Part shown: piece after piece, positions 15,954 to 23,762 of the stretch
Layout: each line of letters starts with the position of its first letter
Numbering within the stretch: position 1 is the stretch's first letter
DNA from: Pseudomonas frederiksbergensis
GTDB taxonomy: Bacteria; Pseudomonadota; Gammaproteobacteria; Pseudomonadales; Pseudomonadaceae
Direction of reading: 5' to 3'
DNA length: 64,000 nucleotides
NCBI RefSeq assembly: GCF_035751725.1
Contig: NZ_CP142104.1
Location: 3,038,001 to 3,102,000 of the forward strand
Notes under the pieces: model-generated
The model's database searches: none
Seen by the model: only the letters and a program-made list of their open reading frames with translations
What the model was told of the DNA's origin: nothing
Translations under genes and position numbers: made by a program

Positions 15954-17383
15954 GCGATACGCTGCTTTGCTGGCACGCGGAAAGAGCCGGCCTGGACGTA
16001 CTGGAAGGAGCGCTCGGTAAACTTGCCGAGCACGGCATTCAGATCAGCCGAGTGATGTATCTGATCCAGGCGCAGAGCCATGCACGCATCCCACCCAGCA
16101 TCAACGATGCGCGAGTGGAACCGATCAGGATCGATCTGGTCGATCCGACTCGGCATCAGCTCATCTATGAAGCGATCCAGGAGCAGGTACTACCCAGGCT
16201 GAACACCGTCGCTGGTCGCCTGCACCTGAACCTCTCGCCGGGTACTCCTGCCATGCACAGCGTCTGGCTGATCCTGCATGCCGGCGGGGTGTTTGCCCCT
16301 GGCACCCGCCTGTGGTCATCCCAGCCCGACCGGCTTGATCCCGTGCAATTTGAGGTCAGCACCTACCTCGCCGAGATTCGTCGGCAACAGCGGCTGGATC
16401 CGAAGGTGCCTTCCTACAATCCGGAAGCCCGCTCAGCAGCACGCCGCGAGGCAATGAACAGCCTGTTTCGCTACGCCCGGGTTACGGGTGCTCCGTTGCT
16501 GATACTGGGAGAGCGCGGTACCGGCAAGAGCCGTCTGGTGGAGACCCAGGTGGCCACGCTCAAGCAGCGACCGAACAAGGTGGTCACCCTTGCTTGCGGC
16601 GGCCTGGAGTCGACGCTGGCCGAAAGCCTGTTGTTTGGCCACGTCAAGGGGGCCTTCACGGGTGCAGCACAGGAGCGCAAGGGCCTTCTTGCGCAGGCGA
16701 ATGGCGGCATTCTGTTTCTTGATGAAATCCAGGATCTACCACGGCCAGTACAGCGCCAGTTGGTGCGGGTGTTCCAGGATCGCCAGCGGCGCTACCGCCC
16801 CATCGGCAGTGACAAGGAGATTAGTGTCGACTTCGAACTGGTCTGCGCCTCGAACCTTCCCATGGGGCAACTGCGCGAACGCCTGGACGAGGACCTCTGT
16901 GATCGCTTGAGCCACCTTTGCGTGTCGCTACCAGCCTTGCGCGATTGCCGCGAGGATTTGCATGAAGACTGGCAACGGGTTTGGGGAGATTGCCGTGTAG
17001 ATGCAGACCTTCCCGTAACAGCCCCCTGGTCAAATGCCCTAGCGAAAAGGTTGGCAGAGCACCCCCTGACCGGCAACCTGCGCGACCTGCAGCGTCTTGC
17101 GGCGCTGTGCATGGCCTGGTTCGAACCCGGCAACGAGGCCCATTGGCTGGACAAGGCTCTTCAGCAGTGGTCCGGTGCAGCCCATGACTCATCAACTGCC
17201 GAGCTTATAAGAATGGGCAGCCGCGAGGAGCAAACCAAGTATTTCCATGCTGAATTGGCACTACGAACCAAAGCAACTGAAGGGAGCTGGAAGGCTGCTG
17301 CCAAGGCGTTGGATTGCAGCGTAAAAACACTGCAACGCGACGCCGAGGGATACCGAGGCCTGCCAGAAGAACTAAAATACTAA
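15950..17383 (+). CDS. RtcR-like sigma-54 activator with CARF-like sensor domain
   Basis: Protein of 477 residues. Residues 1-145 resemble the CARF domain of RtcR, the activator of RNA repair: LHLNLSPGTPAMHSVW (92-106) parallels RtcR's HITTGTH-type motif and is followed by LWSSQPDR. The AAA+ domain has Walker A GERGTGKS (187-194), the sigma-54 contact loop GAFTGA (234-239) and Walker B GGILFLDEIQDL. A short C-terminal helix-turn-helix (KAAAKALDCSVKTLQRD) replaces the usual Fis domain. CARF domains bind nucleotide or RNA-end signals, so a ligand probably releases ATPase activity and turns on the sigma-54 promoter of its own operon. Confidence 0.88.
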   Translation: MSDTLLCWHAERAGLDVLEGALGKLAEHGIQISRVMYLIQAQSHARIPPSINDARVEPIRIDLVDPTRHQLIYEAIQEQVLPRLNTVAGRLHLNLSPGTPAMHSVWLILHAGGVFAPGTRLWSSQPDRLDPVQFEVSTYLAEIRRQQRLDPKVPSYNPEARSAARREAMNSLFRYARVTGAPLLILGERGTGKSRLVETQVATLKQRPNKVVTLACGGLESTLAESLLFGHVKGAFTGAAQERKGLLAQANGGILFLDEIQDLPRPVQRQLVRVFQDRQRRYRPIGSDKEISVDFELVCASNLPMGQLRERLDEDLCDRLSHLCVSLPALRDCREDLHEDWQRVWGDCRVDADLPVTAPWSNALAKRLAEHPLTGNLRDLQRLAALCMAWFEPGNEAHWLDKALQQWSGAAHDSSTAELIRMGSREEQTKYFHAELALRTKATEGSWKAAAKALDCSVKTLQRDAEGYRGLPEELKY

Positions 17384-17472
17384 TTTAAGGGAATACACTG
17401 AAAGCCATACGAATCCATCTTGGTCTCTGTCAGAAATCGCCACTCGCGATTGCTCGCAAACCTGATGCAACT

Positions 17473-17491
17473 GGGGGCAAAATTGGGGGCA
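17473..17491. repeat. GGGGGCA direct repeats at the right end of the island
   Basis: GGGGGCA occurs at 17473-17479 and 17485-17491, 12 bases apart, about 50 bases inside the right end repeat. The same heptamer occurs at the left end (2894-2900). Candidate integrase arm sites. Confidence 0.4.
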
Positions 17492-17539
17492 TATTTGAAC
17501 TTTTTCTGCCTGAAAATATTGTTCTAGAGCCTGGTCAAA

Positions 17540-17569
17540 ATGTTTTTTGGTGACCCCGATAGCCTTTAG
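17540..17569 (+). repeat. Right end repeat (attR-like): displaced LysR 3' end
   Basis: Reads M F F G D P D S L stop in the same frame as the end of the LysR gene at 2778-2807. Homology begins at the ATG codon and is not seen upstream. The conservation of coding sense with changed third bases is what is expected when an element carries a replacement 3' end and displaces the original. Confidence 0.65.
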
Positions 17570-17789
17570 CGGAAAATCCACAAAACGCCACAAAACAACT
17601 CAATAACAAGCGGCTACAGCGGCAGTCAGCCCACTACCTCTTCAGCGCTCACGGGGTATAACTACATGTTCCTGTCAGCCTCCGATCCCTCTGACGTCAG
17701 ATCCTTCTCCGGCCGTAAACGACGAGATGCGCATGTTCAACGCCGCAACGATGTGTCCGCCGCCGTCAGTCATGGGCGATCAATCGAAA

Positions 17790-18290
17790 TCACCTGACAC
17801 GCTCAAAGACGATGTGAACCTTCGTCCCATCGGGGCGCCGAAAGTTTTCCACCATCCGGTCGCCATCGACCTTCAGTTGCAGGTCATCCTGCGTACGCAC
17901 GGCGCCCACCCAGTTTGGAAAAGTAGACCCTTCGACGGTGTTGCCCGTGAACTCGCCATTCTGGTTAACGGTATATCGTCCAAAGAAACCTATGCTACCC
18001 GCCATGGCCGCGCGATTTTCCTCATCGGTGCCTTCGCCGCGCACGTTGGAGCGAAACGCCGGCACGCGTGGATCAGTGAGCACTTCAACAAATGTCAATT
18101 CTGGTGTGAAAACGAGCCAGCCATGAGGATTGGGGCCATAAGCATTTGAGCGGTTGCCCTCTCGCTCAACCGTTGCGCTGACCACGCGCCACGTGCCGAC
18201 CAACGAGTTTTCCGCGCCCGCGAAGGCCGTGGAGAAAACCGAAAAGGCAATGACCGCACCTACTCCCAGTACCTTGTTTTTTAGAGTCAT
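17790..18290 (-). CDS. Exported lipocalin-like domain protein
   Basis: Protein of 166 residues with a signal peptide (basic MTLKNK, hydrophobic VLGVGAVIAFSVFSTAFAGA). It is followed by the lipocalin-like pattern LVGTWRVVSATVEREG, PHGWLVFTPEL, GFFGRYTVNQNGEF and a beta-rich C-terminus. The ligand is unknown. The start is the ATG with GGAAGG upstream; an in-frame GTG three codons earlier is less likely. It lies 15 bases after a short response-regulator remnant on the same strand and is the first host gene after the island's right end. Confidence 0.75.
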   Translation of the reverse strand: MTLKNKVLGVGAVIAFSVFSTAFAGAENSLVGTWRVVSATVEREGNRSNAYGPNPHGWLVFTPELTFVEVLTDPRVPAFRSNVRGEGTDEENRAAMAGSIGFFGRYTVNQNGEFTGNTVEGSTFPNWVGAVRTQDDLQLKVDGDRMVENFRRPDGTKVHIVFERVR

Positions 18291-18305
18291 CCGTATCACC
18301 TTCCA

Positions 18306-18413
18306 TTAACCGTAAGGACGCGATGAAGAATAAAAACTTTCATGCCCTGGTCCAGATAAGTGCCGGGCGTAGGGGGACGTCTTTTCTTCGTCCTCGACAA
18401 TGAGCAGACGCAT
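18306..18413 (-). pseudogene. Response-regulator N-terminal remnant
   Basis: A 35-codon frame beginning MRLLIVEDEEKT, the hallmark start of CopR/IrlR/CzcR-type response regulators, with an intact GAGGAG ribosome binding site. After about 12 codons similarity is lost and the frame ends, so the receiver phosphorylation site and the DNA-binding domain are missing. It is best read as the 5' scrap of a deleted regulator gene, with the lipocalin-like gene now joined downstream. Confidence 0.55.
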
Positions 18414-18850
18414 CAAGTGACTCCTCGTGGAAACGGGGGCAACGTGGAGAGTCTAGACAGCGGAGGTGTCTGGAGGCTGACCGCTTGCTGACACTCCTGT
18501 CAGAAATCGTTTCGACCGCCGGCGCCTGGTCTCGATTGTTTGGATCGAATGCAGCCTCAGCGTGGGCATTTTGTAATGATCCGCTGCGGGAAACCGCGAG
18601 GAAGACCCGCATAGCACCCCAGCCCATGCCTCACCCGGTACAAAAATCAACGGTGAGACTGCGACGATGGCACCGCCGTAGCAATCCCGCGCCCCACAGG
18701 CTTTCCTGCATAAACGTCCGTCGGAACACCCTCCGCGGACTGGAAATGAACATCGGCTTTTCCGGTGTTCGTATACTGGCCTAAAACCGCTGCGCCACCA
18801 CGTCCCAAGGTCGCGTTGCCACCCATCCCAGCAGCAAGGTCGCGAAAACG
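18414..18850. other. Intergenic region without a recognisable gene
   Basis: A 0.44-kb gap between the response-regulator remnant and the AraC gene. Short frames on both strands have no ribosome binding site or family resemblance. It probably contains promoters of the two divergent units, but I see no clear motif. Confidence 0.4.
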
Positions 18851-19606
18851 ATGACTCCGTACCCCTCACTGACGTCCTTCGCCCCCTGCGAACTCGGCAC
18901 CCTGCTGCGGAGCCTGCAGCCCATTGCGCCGCTGCTCGATACGCTCTTGGACACGGTGTTTTTCATCAAGGACGACCACGCCCGCTACGCATTCGTCAAC
19001 CAGACCCTGGCTCGACGTTGCGGCTTCAAGCAAGGTGACGACCTGTTGGGCCTTACCGCCGAGCACGTGTTCCCGGAGCGTTTCGGGCCGTTGTACACCG
19101 AGCAGGATCGGCGCGTGCTGGCCAGCGGGCGGGTACTGGCCGACCAGCTCGAATTGCATTTGTATTATGGCAATCAGCCGGTGTGGTGCCTGACGCACAA
19201 GCTCGCGTTGCGCGATGCCGAGGGCAGGATCGTCGGCCTGGCCGGAATTTCCCGTGATTTGCAATCGCCGCAATCGAGCCATCCGGCGTTCCAGAAACTG
19301 GCGGCGGTGGACGCGCATATCAAGCAGCACTTCGCCCGCCCTATCAGTCTGGCGGAACTCACCGCCATCGCCGGCCTGTCGGTTGCGCAGCTGGAGCGAC
19401 ACTGCAAGCGCATCTTCCAGCTCACGCCCCGCCAGATGATTCACAAGGCCCGCCTGGAGGAAGCCTCGCGATTGTTACTGGAGCAGGATTTGCCCATCAC
19501 CGAAATTGCCCTGCGCTGCGGCTACACCGATCACAGTGCGTTCAGCCGTCAATTCCGTGCGCTGACGAGCCTTTCTCCCAGCCAGTACCGAGAGAACCAG
19601 CGCTGA
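18851..19606 (+). CDS. PAS-domain AraC family transcriptional regulator
   Basis: Regulator of 251 residues. Residues about 25-135 form a PAS fold (TVFFIKDDHARYAFVNQTLARRCGF, ending GRIVGLAGISRDLQ). Residues 150-250 form an AraC-type double helix-turn-helix (ISLAELTAIAGLSVAQLERHCKRIF, then ITEIALRCGYTDHSAFSRQFR). It lies upstream of, and in the same direction as, the ABC transporter/hydroxyproline-type operon. PAS-AraC regulators often sit beside amino-acid catabolic clusters, so it likely activates that operon. The inducer is unknown. Confidence 0.85.
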   Translation: MTPYPSLTSFAPCELGTLLRSLQPIAPLLDTLLDTVFFIKDDHARYAFVNQTLARRCGFKQGDDLLGLTAEHVFPERFGPLYTEQDRRVLASGRVLADQLELHLYYGNQPVWCLTHKLALRDAEGRIVGLAGISRDLQSPQSSHPAFQKLAAVDAHIKQHFARPISLAELTAIAGLSVAQLERHCKRIFQLTPRQMIHKARLEEASRLLLEQDLPITEIALRCGYTDHSAFSRQFRALTSLSPSQYRENQR

Positions 19607-19775
19607 CGTTGTTCCTTTACAGGGCAGCCCCCACCCCATTGCTCCCATCTGTAACACCTGCCTTCGACCCTTGTCCGCAAGCAGCAGGGGCGCAGTTAAA
19701 ACAATCGCCTAGTAATCAAAGCCTTACCAAAAGCTGAACCTGCAATACAAAACAGGCACGTCGATTGCTTATCTA

Positions 19776-19805
19776 ATATCGTATACGAAATCCTCAATAC
19801 GATAT
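19776..19805. promoter_or_regulatory. Inverted repeat operator before the ABC transporter operon
   Basis: ATATCGTAT (19776-19784) and ATACGATAT (19797-19805) form a perfect 9-bp inverted repeat, and the left arm also centres a 10-bp palindrome TCGTATACGA (19779-19788). It lies 31 bases before the first ATG of the operon. The NTNGTATACNAN form is usual for GntR (FadR-type) regulators rather than AraC proteins. Confidence 0.5.
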
Positions 19806-19836
19806 CTCACCGCACTCATTCGACAGCGAGGCCTTT

Positions 19837-20655
19837 ATGAAAAACCGTGCATTAGCCGCAGCCCTCAGCGTTGTCCTCCTTCCCCTGATTGCCCTTCCCG
19901 CCCACGCCGACAAGCTCGACGACATCATCGGCTCGGGCAAGCTGCGTTGCGCCGTGACACTGGATTTCCCACCGATGGGCTTTCGCGATAAAAGCAACGA
20001 ACCGGCGGGATTCGACGTGGATTATTGCAACGATCTGGCAAAAGTCCTTGGCGTAGACGCCGAAGTCGTGGAGACGCCATTTTCCGACCGCATCCCCGCA
20101 CTGCTATCAGGTCGCGCCGACGTCATCGTCGCCTCCACTTCCGACACCCTGGAGCGAGCCAAGACCGTCGGCCTGACCGTGCCCTACTTCGCCTTCCAAA
20201 TGGTGGTGCTGACCCGCGAAGACACCGGTATCAACAGCTACACCGACCTCAAGGGCAAAAAACTCGGTAATACCAGCAGCACTTATGAAGCCATCGCCCT
20301 GGAAAAGGACCAGAAGAATTGGGGCAGCGGCAGTTTCCGCGCCTACCAATCGCAGAACGACACACTGCTGGCCGTCGCCCAGGGGCATATCGACGCCACC
20401 GTGGTAACCAACACCGTAGCCGCCGCGACCATCAAGTCGGGCAAGTACAAGGGTCTGAAAATCGCCGGTGATGCGCCTTACGTCATCGACTACGTGTCCC
20501 TCGGCGCCAAGCGCAGCGAGTACGGCTTGCTCAACTACCTCAACCTGTTCATCAACCAGCAAGTGCGCACGGGCCGCTACAACGAGCTGTTCGTCAAATG
20601 GGTCGGCAAGGAGATCCCGCCGGCCAACCTGACCGTGCCCCAGGTCTATTACTGA
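19837..20655 (+). CDS. Amino-acid ABC transporter periplasmic substrate-binding protein
   Basis: Protein of 272 residues with a signal peptide (MKNRALAAALSVVLLPLIAL, cleavage after AHA). The mature part is a family 3 solute-binding fold: DKLDDIIGSGKLRCAVTLDFPPMGFRD, FDVDYCNDLAKVLG, and the DVIVASTSDTLERAKTVGLTVPY motif. It has a GAGG ribosome binding site and begins a tightly packed operon with permeases, ATPase and catabolic enzymes. Those enzymes suggest proline- or hydroxyproline-like ligands rather than general amino acids. Confidence 0.9.
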   Translation: MKNRALAAALSVVLLPLIALPAHADKLDDIIGSGKLRCAVTLDFPPMGFRDKSNEPAGFDVDYCNDLAKVLGVDAEVVETPFSDRIPALLSGRADVIVASTSDTLERAKTVGLTVPYFAFQMVVLTREDTGINSYTDLKGKKLGNTSSTYEAIALEKDQKNWGSGSFRAYQSQNDTLLAVAQGHIDATVVTNTVAAATIKSGKYKGLKIAGDAPYVIDYVSLGAKRSEYGLLNYLNLFINQQVRTGRYNELFVKWVGKEIPPANLTVPQVYY

Positions 20656-20665
20656 GGATCGCGGC

Positions 20666-22444
20666 ATGCCAAGCACGCCTGTTCGCCTGTACGGCCGCAG
20701 CCTGGTGGAGGGTGCCGCCCAGGGCACCCTGTTGTTCGCCGATGTCGGCTTGAGTTTCTGGGGCGGGGTCGATCCGGTCACCGGTGAGGTCATCGACCGG
20801 CATCATCCCCTCAGTGGTGAACACCTGGCCGGCCGCGTTCTGGCAATTCCCAGCGGGCGCGGCTCCTGCACCGGCAGCAGCGTGTTGATGGAGCTCATCA
20901 GCAATGGCCATGCGCCGGCCGCCCTGATACTGGCCGAAGTGGATGAGATCCTGGCCCTGGGCGTGCTCGTGGCCGAGGTGATCTTCCAGCGCTCGCTGCC
21001 GGTGTTGTGCATTGGCCGCGAGGCGTTCGAGGGTTTACGGGGTCAAGGGTTCGGGCGCGTCGAGGGCAACTGCCTGACGTTGTCCGGCCGCCGGCCCAAC
21101 GATCAATGGCACGGAACGGGGACGGCCCCGCAGCCGTCCATGCCGTCCAGCGTCCAGTTGAGCGAGCGCGATCGAGCGATGCTCGACGGCACGCACGGCA
21201 AGGCAACCCAAGTGGCAATGCAAATAGTCCTGCGCATGGCCGAGATCCAGGACGCCGATGAACTGCTGGACATCACCCAGGCGCACATCGACGGTTGCAT
21301 CTACACCGGCCCCGCCAGCCTGCGTTTTGCCGAACAATGGGTGCAGTGGGGGGCAAAGGTGAGCGTGCCCACGACGCTCAATTCGATTTCCGTCGACCAG
21401 CGCCGCTGGCGCGAGTTGGGCGTCGACCCGGCACTGGGCGAACCGGCCAGCGCGTTGGGCGACGCGTACATGGCCATGGGTGCGCAATTGAGCTTTTCCT
21501 GTGCGCCCTACCTGCTCGACACCGCGCCCACGGCCGGCGAGCAAATCGTCTGGGCGGAGTCCAATGCGGTGGTCTACGCCAACAGCGTGCTTGGCGCCCG
21601 CACACAGAAATACCCGGACTTCCTCGATATCTGCATCGCGCTGTGCGGTCGCGCACCGTTGGCCGGTTGTCACCTCGATGGGCCGCGCAAGGCTGGGATG
21701 ATCGTCGAAGTCCCCAGCCTCGGCTCGGTGGACGACAGCTTCTATCCGCTGTTGGGCTATCACATCGGCAGCCTGACCGGGCGACGCGTCCCACTGATAC
21801 ACGGCCTGGAAAATGCCGCGCCGACCTTGGATGACCTGAAGGCTTTCGGTGCCGCGTTCGCGACCACCAGCGCCGCGCCGCTGTTCCACATCGCCGGCGT
21901 GACGCCGGAGGCCATGGATGCGGCCAAGGTGCTGGACCGCGACGCCGTGCTGCCCATGGAAACCGTCAACACGACGGGGCTGCTCGCCAGTTGGCGCGAG
22001 CTCAACAGCGCCCGGCACCGTCACGTGGATGTGGTTTCCCTGGGCAACCCGCATTTCTCCCTCAGCGAATTTGCCGCCTTGTCACGCCTGTGCACGGGGC
22101 GCACCAAACACGCTGAAGTGGTGCTGGCAATCACCTGCGGCCGGGCCGTGCTGGAACAGGCGCGCCAGGCCGGCTACCTGGACGCGATCCAGGCCTTCGG
22201 CGCAACGCTGGTCACCGACACCTGCTGGTGCATGCTGGGCGAGCCGGTAATCCCGCCAGCCGCAACGACGCTGATGACCAACTCCGGCAAATACGCGCAC
22301 TACGCGCCGGGCCTGGTGGGTCGCGGCGTGCATTTTGCCAGCCTTGCCGATTGCGTCGAGGCCGCCTGCACCGCCACCGCCAGCGATCATCCTCCGCAAT
22401 GGTTGCGGCCCTGCGCACCCGAGGAGATCCCGAGCGATGTTTGA
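20666..22444 (+). CDS. Aconitase X family fusion, probable cis-3-hydroxy-L-proline dehydratase
   Basis: Protein of 592 residues fusing the small swivelling domain (DUF126; residues 1-140, with IPSGRGSCTGSSVLMELI) to the large aconitase X catalytic domain (residues about 165-575, with ERDRAMLDGTHGKATQVAMQI). Bacterial proteins of this type dehydrate cis-3-hydroxy-L-proline to pyrroline-2-carboxylate. It lies between the binding protein and the permease genes and overlaps the next start by eight bases, so import and breakdown are coupled. The exact substrate is inferred from family and neighbours. Confidence 0.8.
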   Translation: MPSTPVRLYGRSLVEGAAQGTLLFADVGLSFWGGVDPVTGEVIDRHHPLSGEHLAGRVLAIPSGRGSCTGSSVLMELISNGHAPAALILAEVDEILALGVLVAEVIFQRSLPVLCIGREAFEGLRGQGFGRVEGNCLTLSGRRPNDQWHGTGTAPQPSMPSSVQLSERDRAMLDGTHGKATQVAMQIVLRMAEIQDADELLDITQAHIDGCIYTGPASLRFAEQWVQWGAKVSVPTTLNSISVDQRRWRELGVDPALGEPASALGDAYMAMGAQLSFSCAPYLLDTAPTAGEQIVWAESNAVVYANSVLGARTQKYPDFLDICIALCGRAPLAGCHLDGPRKAGMIVEVPSLGSVDDSFYPLLGYHIGSLTGRRVPLIHGLENAAPTLDDLKAFGAAFATTSAAPLFHIAGVTPEAMDAAKVLDRDAVLPMETVNTTGLLASWRELNSARHRHVDVVSLGNPHFSLSEFAALSRLCTGRTKHAEVVLAITCGRAVLEQARQAGYLDAIQAFGATLVTDTCWCMLGEPVIPPAATTLMTNSGKYAHYAPGLVGRGVHFASLADCVEAACTATASDHPPQWLRPCAPEEIPSDV

Positions 22445-23102
22445 CTACAGCTTCCAATGGCGCCCGGCCTTGCGCGCCCTGCCCGACATGCTGGCCGGCG
22501 CCTGGGTGACCTTCGAAACCGCGGCGCTGTCGATGATTTTCGGCGTGCTGATCGCCCTGGTCCTGACGGTGATGCGCCAGGCCCGCCATCCGCTGCTGCG
22601 CGGTGTCGGCAACGGCTGGGTGTCGATCGCCCGCAACACGCCGTCGTTGTTCCAGATCTACATCCTCTACTTCGGCCTCGGCTCCCTCGGGTTGCACGTC
22701 AGTTCCTGGTTTGCCCTGTTGGCCGGTATCACCTTCAACAATGCGGGCTACCTGGCGGAGAACTTTCGCGGCGGCCTCAAGGCGGTGCCGGACACGCAGA
22801 TGCGCGCCGCTCGCTCCCTGGGCATGAGCGCATTCCAGGCCTACCGGATGATCATCGTCCCGCAGCTGCTGCGTATCGTCTTCTACCCATTGACCAACCA
22901 AATGGTCTGGGCGGTACTGATGACGTCCCTGGGCGTGGTGGTCGGCCTGAACAACGACCTCACCGGGGTGACCCAGGAATACAACGTCAAGACGTTCCGC
23001 ACCTTCGAATACTTCGCCCTCGCGGCGGTGCTGTATTACCTGATCGCCAAGCTGATTGTCGGGCTGGCCCGGCTGTTGTCCTGGCGGCTGTTTCGTTATT
23101 GA
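22437..23102 (+). CDS. Amino-acid ABC transporter permease
   Basis: Inner-membrane permease of 221 residues (HisM/GlnP type) with about five transmembrane helices and the EAA-like loop AARSLGMSAFQAYRMIIVPQ that contacts the ATPase. The start is the ATG opening MFDYSFQW, overlapping the aconitase X stop by eight bases; upstream in-frame codons belong to the overlap. It forms the channel with the second permease downstream. Confidence 0.9.
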   Translation: MFDYSFQWRPALRALPDMLAGAWVTFETAALSMIFGVLIALVLTVMRQARHPLLRGVGNGWVSIARNTPSLFQIYILYFGLGSLGLHVSSWFALLAGITFNNAGYLAENFRGGLKAVPDTQMRAARSLGMSAFQAYRMIIVPQLLRIVFYPLTNQMVWAVLMTSLGVVVGLNNDLTGVTQEYNVKTFRTFEYFALAAVLYYLIAKLIVGLARLLSWRLFRY

Positions 23103-23111
23103 GGGCGGGTC

Positions 23112-23762
23112 ATGTTTTCTACAAGCCTTACCGTTAACGACGTGTTGTATCTACTCGAAGGTGCCTGGGTCACCGTGCAATTGACCGCCTGGTCGATTTT
23201 GCTGGGCACGCTGGCCGGCTTGCTCTTCGGCCTGCTGCGGGCGCTGCTGCCCCGGGCTAGCCTGCCATTGGCCTGGGTGCTCGACGCGTTTCGCAGCGTA
23301 CCGCTGCTGATCCAGTTCGTGCTGTTCAATTCCCTGAAGAGCATCGTCGGCCTGCAACTCAGCGCCTTTGCCGTCGGTTGCATCGTGCTCGGGGTCTACG
23401 CCGCCGCGTATTTCACCGAAATCGTCCGAGGTGGCGTCCTCGCAGTGCCGTTGAGTACCCGACGAGCCAGCCGATCCCTGGGGCTGACGTACTTGCAGGA
23501 CCTGCGCTTCATCGTCCTGCCGATCGCCACGCGGGTGGCGTTTCCGGGTTGGCTGAACCTGGTGCTGGGGGTGATGAAAGACACCGCGCTGGTGATGTGG
23601 ATTGGCATTGTCGAGCTGCTGCGGGCATCGCAAACCATCGTCACGCGCATTCAGGAACCCCTGCTGGTGCTGTGCATCGCGGGCCTCATCTATTACGTCA
23701 TGAGCCTGGTGGTCGCCCGCCTCGGCGCTCGCCTGGAAAGAAGGTGGCAGGAAAATGATTGA
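23112..23762 (+). CDS. Amino-acid ABC transporter permease
   Basis: Second permease of 216 residues, with about five membrane helices and the coupling loop STRRASRSLGLTYLQDLRFIVLP. It begins nine bases after the first permease and overlaps the ATPase gene by eight bases. The two permeases differ in sequence, which indicates a heterodimeric channel as in HisQM-type importers. Confidence 0.9.
   Translation: MFSTSLTVNDVLYLLEGAWVTVQLTAWSILLGTLAGLLFGLLRALLPRASLPLAWVLDAFRSVPLLIQFVLFNSLKSIVGLQLSAFAVGCIVLGVYAAAYFTEIVRGGVLAVPLSTRRASRSLGLTYLQDLRFIVLPIATRVAFPGWLNLVLGVMKDTALVMWIGIVELLRASQTIVTRIQEPLLVLCIAGLIYYVMSLVVARLGARLERRWQEND

Larger units (their letters stand above)
2778..17569. mobile_element. Putative integrated defence-type genomic island at the 3' end of a LysR gene
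   Basis: The island is bounded by two copies of a 30-bp sequence from the LysR 3' end. The copies share an identical 11-bp block (ATGTTTTTTGG), a plausible crossover core. Each end also carries GGGGGCA-type short repeats resembling arm sites of tyrosine recombinases. Cargo genes are accessory nucleases, GmrSD-like restriction proteins and a sigma-54-controlled helicase/nuclease operon. No integrase, excisionase or transposase gene is visible inside, so the element is either degenerate or mobilised in trans. The boundaries are inferred from the repeats. Confidence 0.65.

Noticed and set aside
15950..17383. A standard RtcR controlling an rtcBA operon
   Set aside because: No RNA ligase or cyclase genes are nearby, and the overlapping gene order ties it to the helicase/PLD genes instead.
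17372..17593. 73-codon minus-strand frame across the right end of the island
   Set aside because: It spans the GGGGGCA repeats and the attR-like repeat. The apparent coding is better explained by those sequences.
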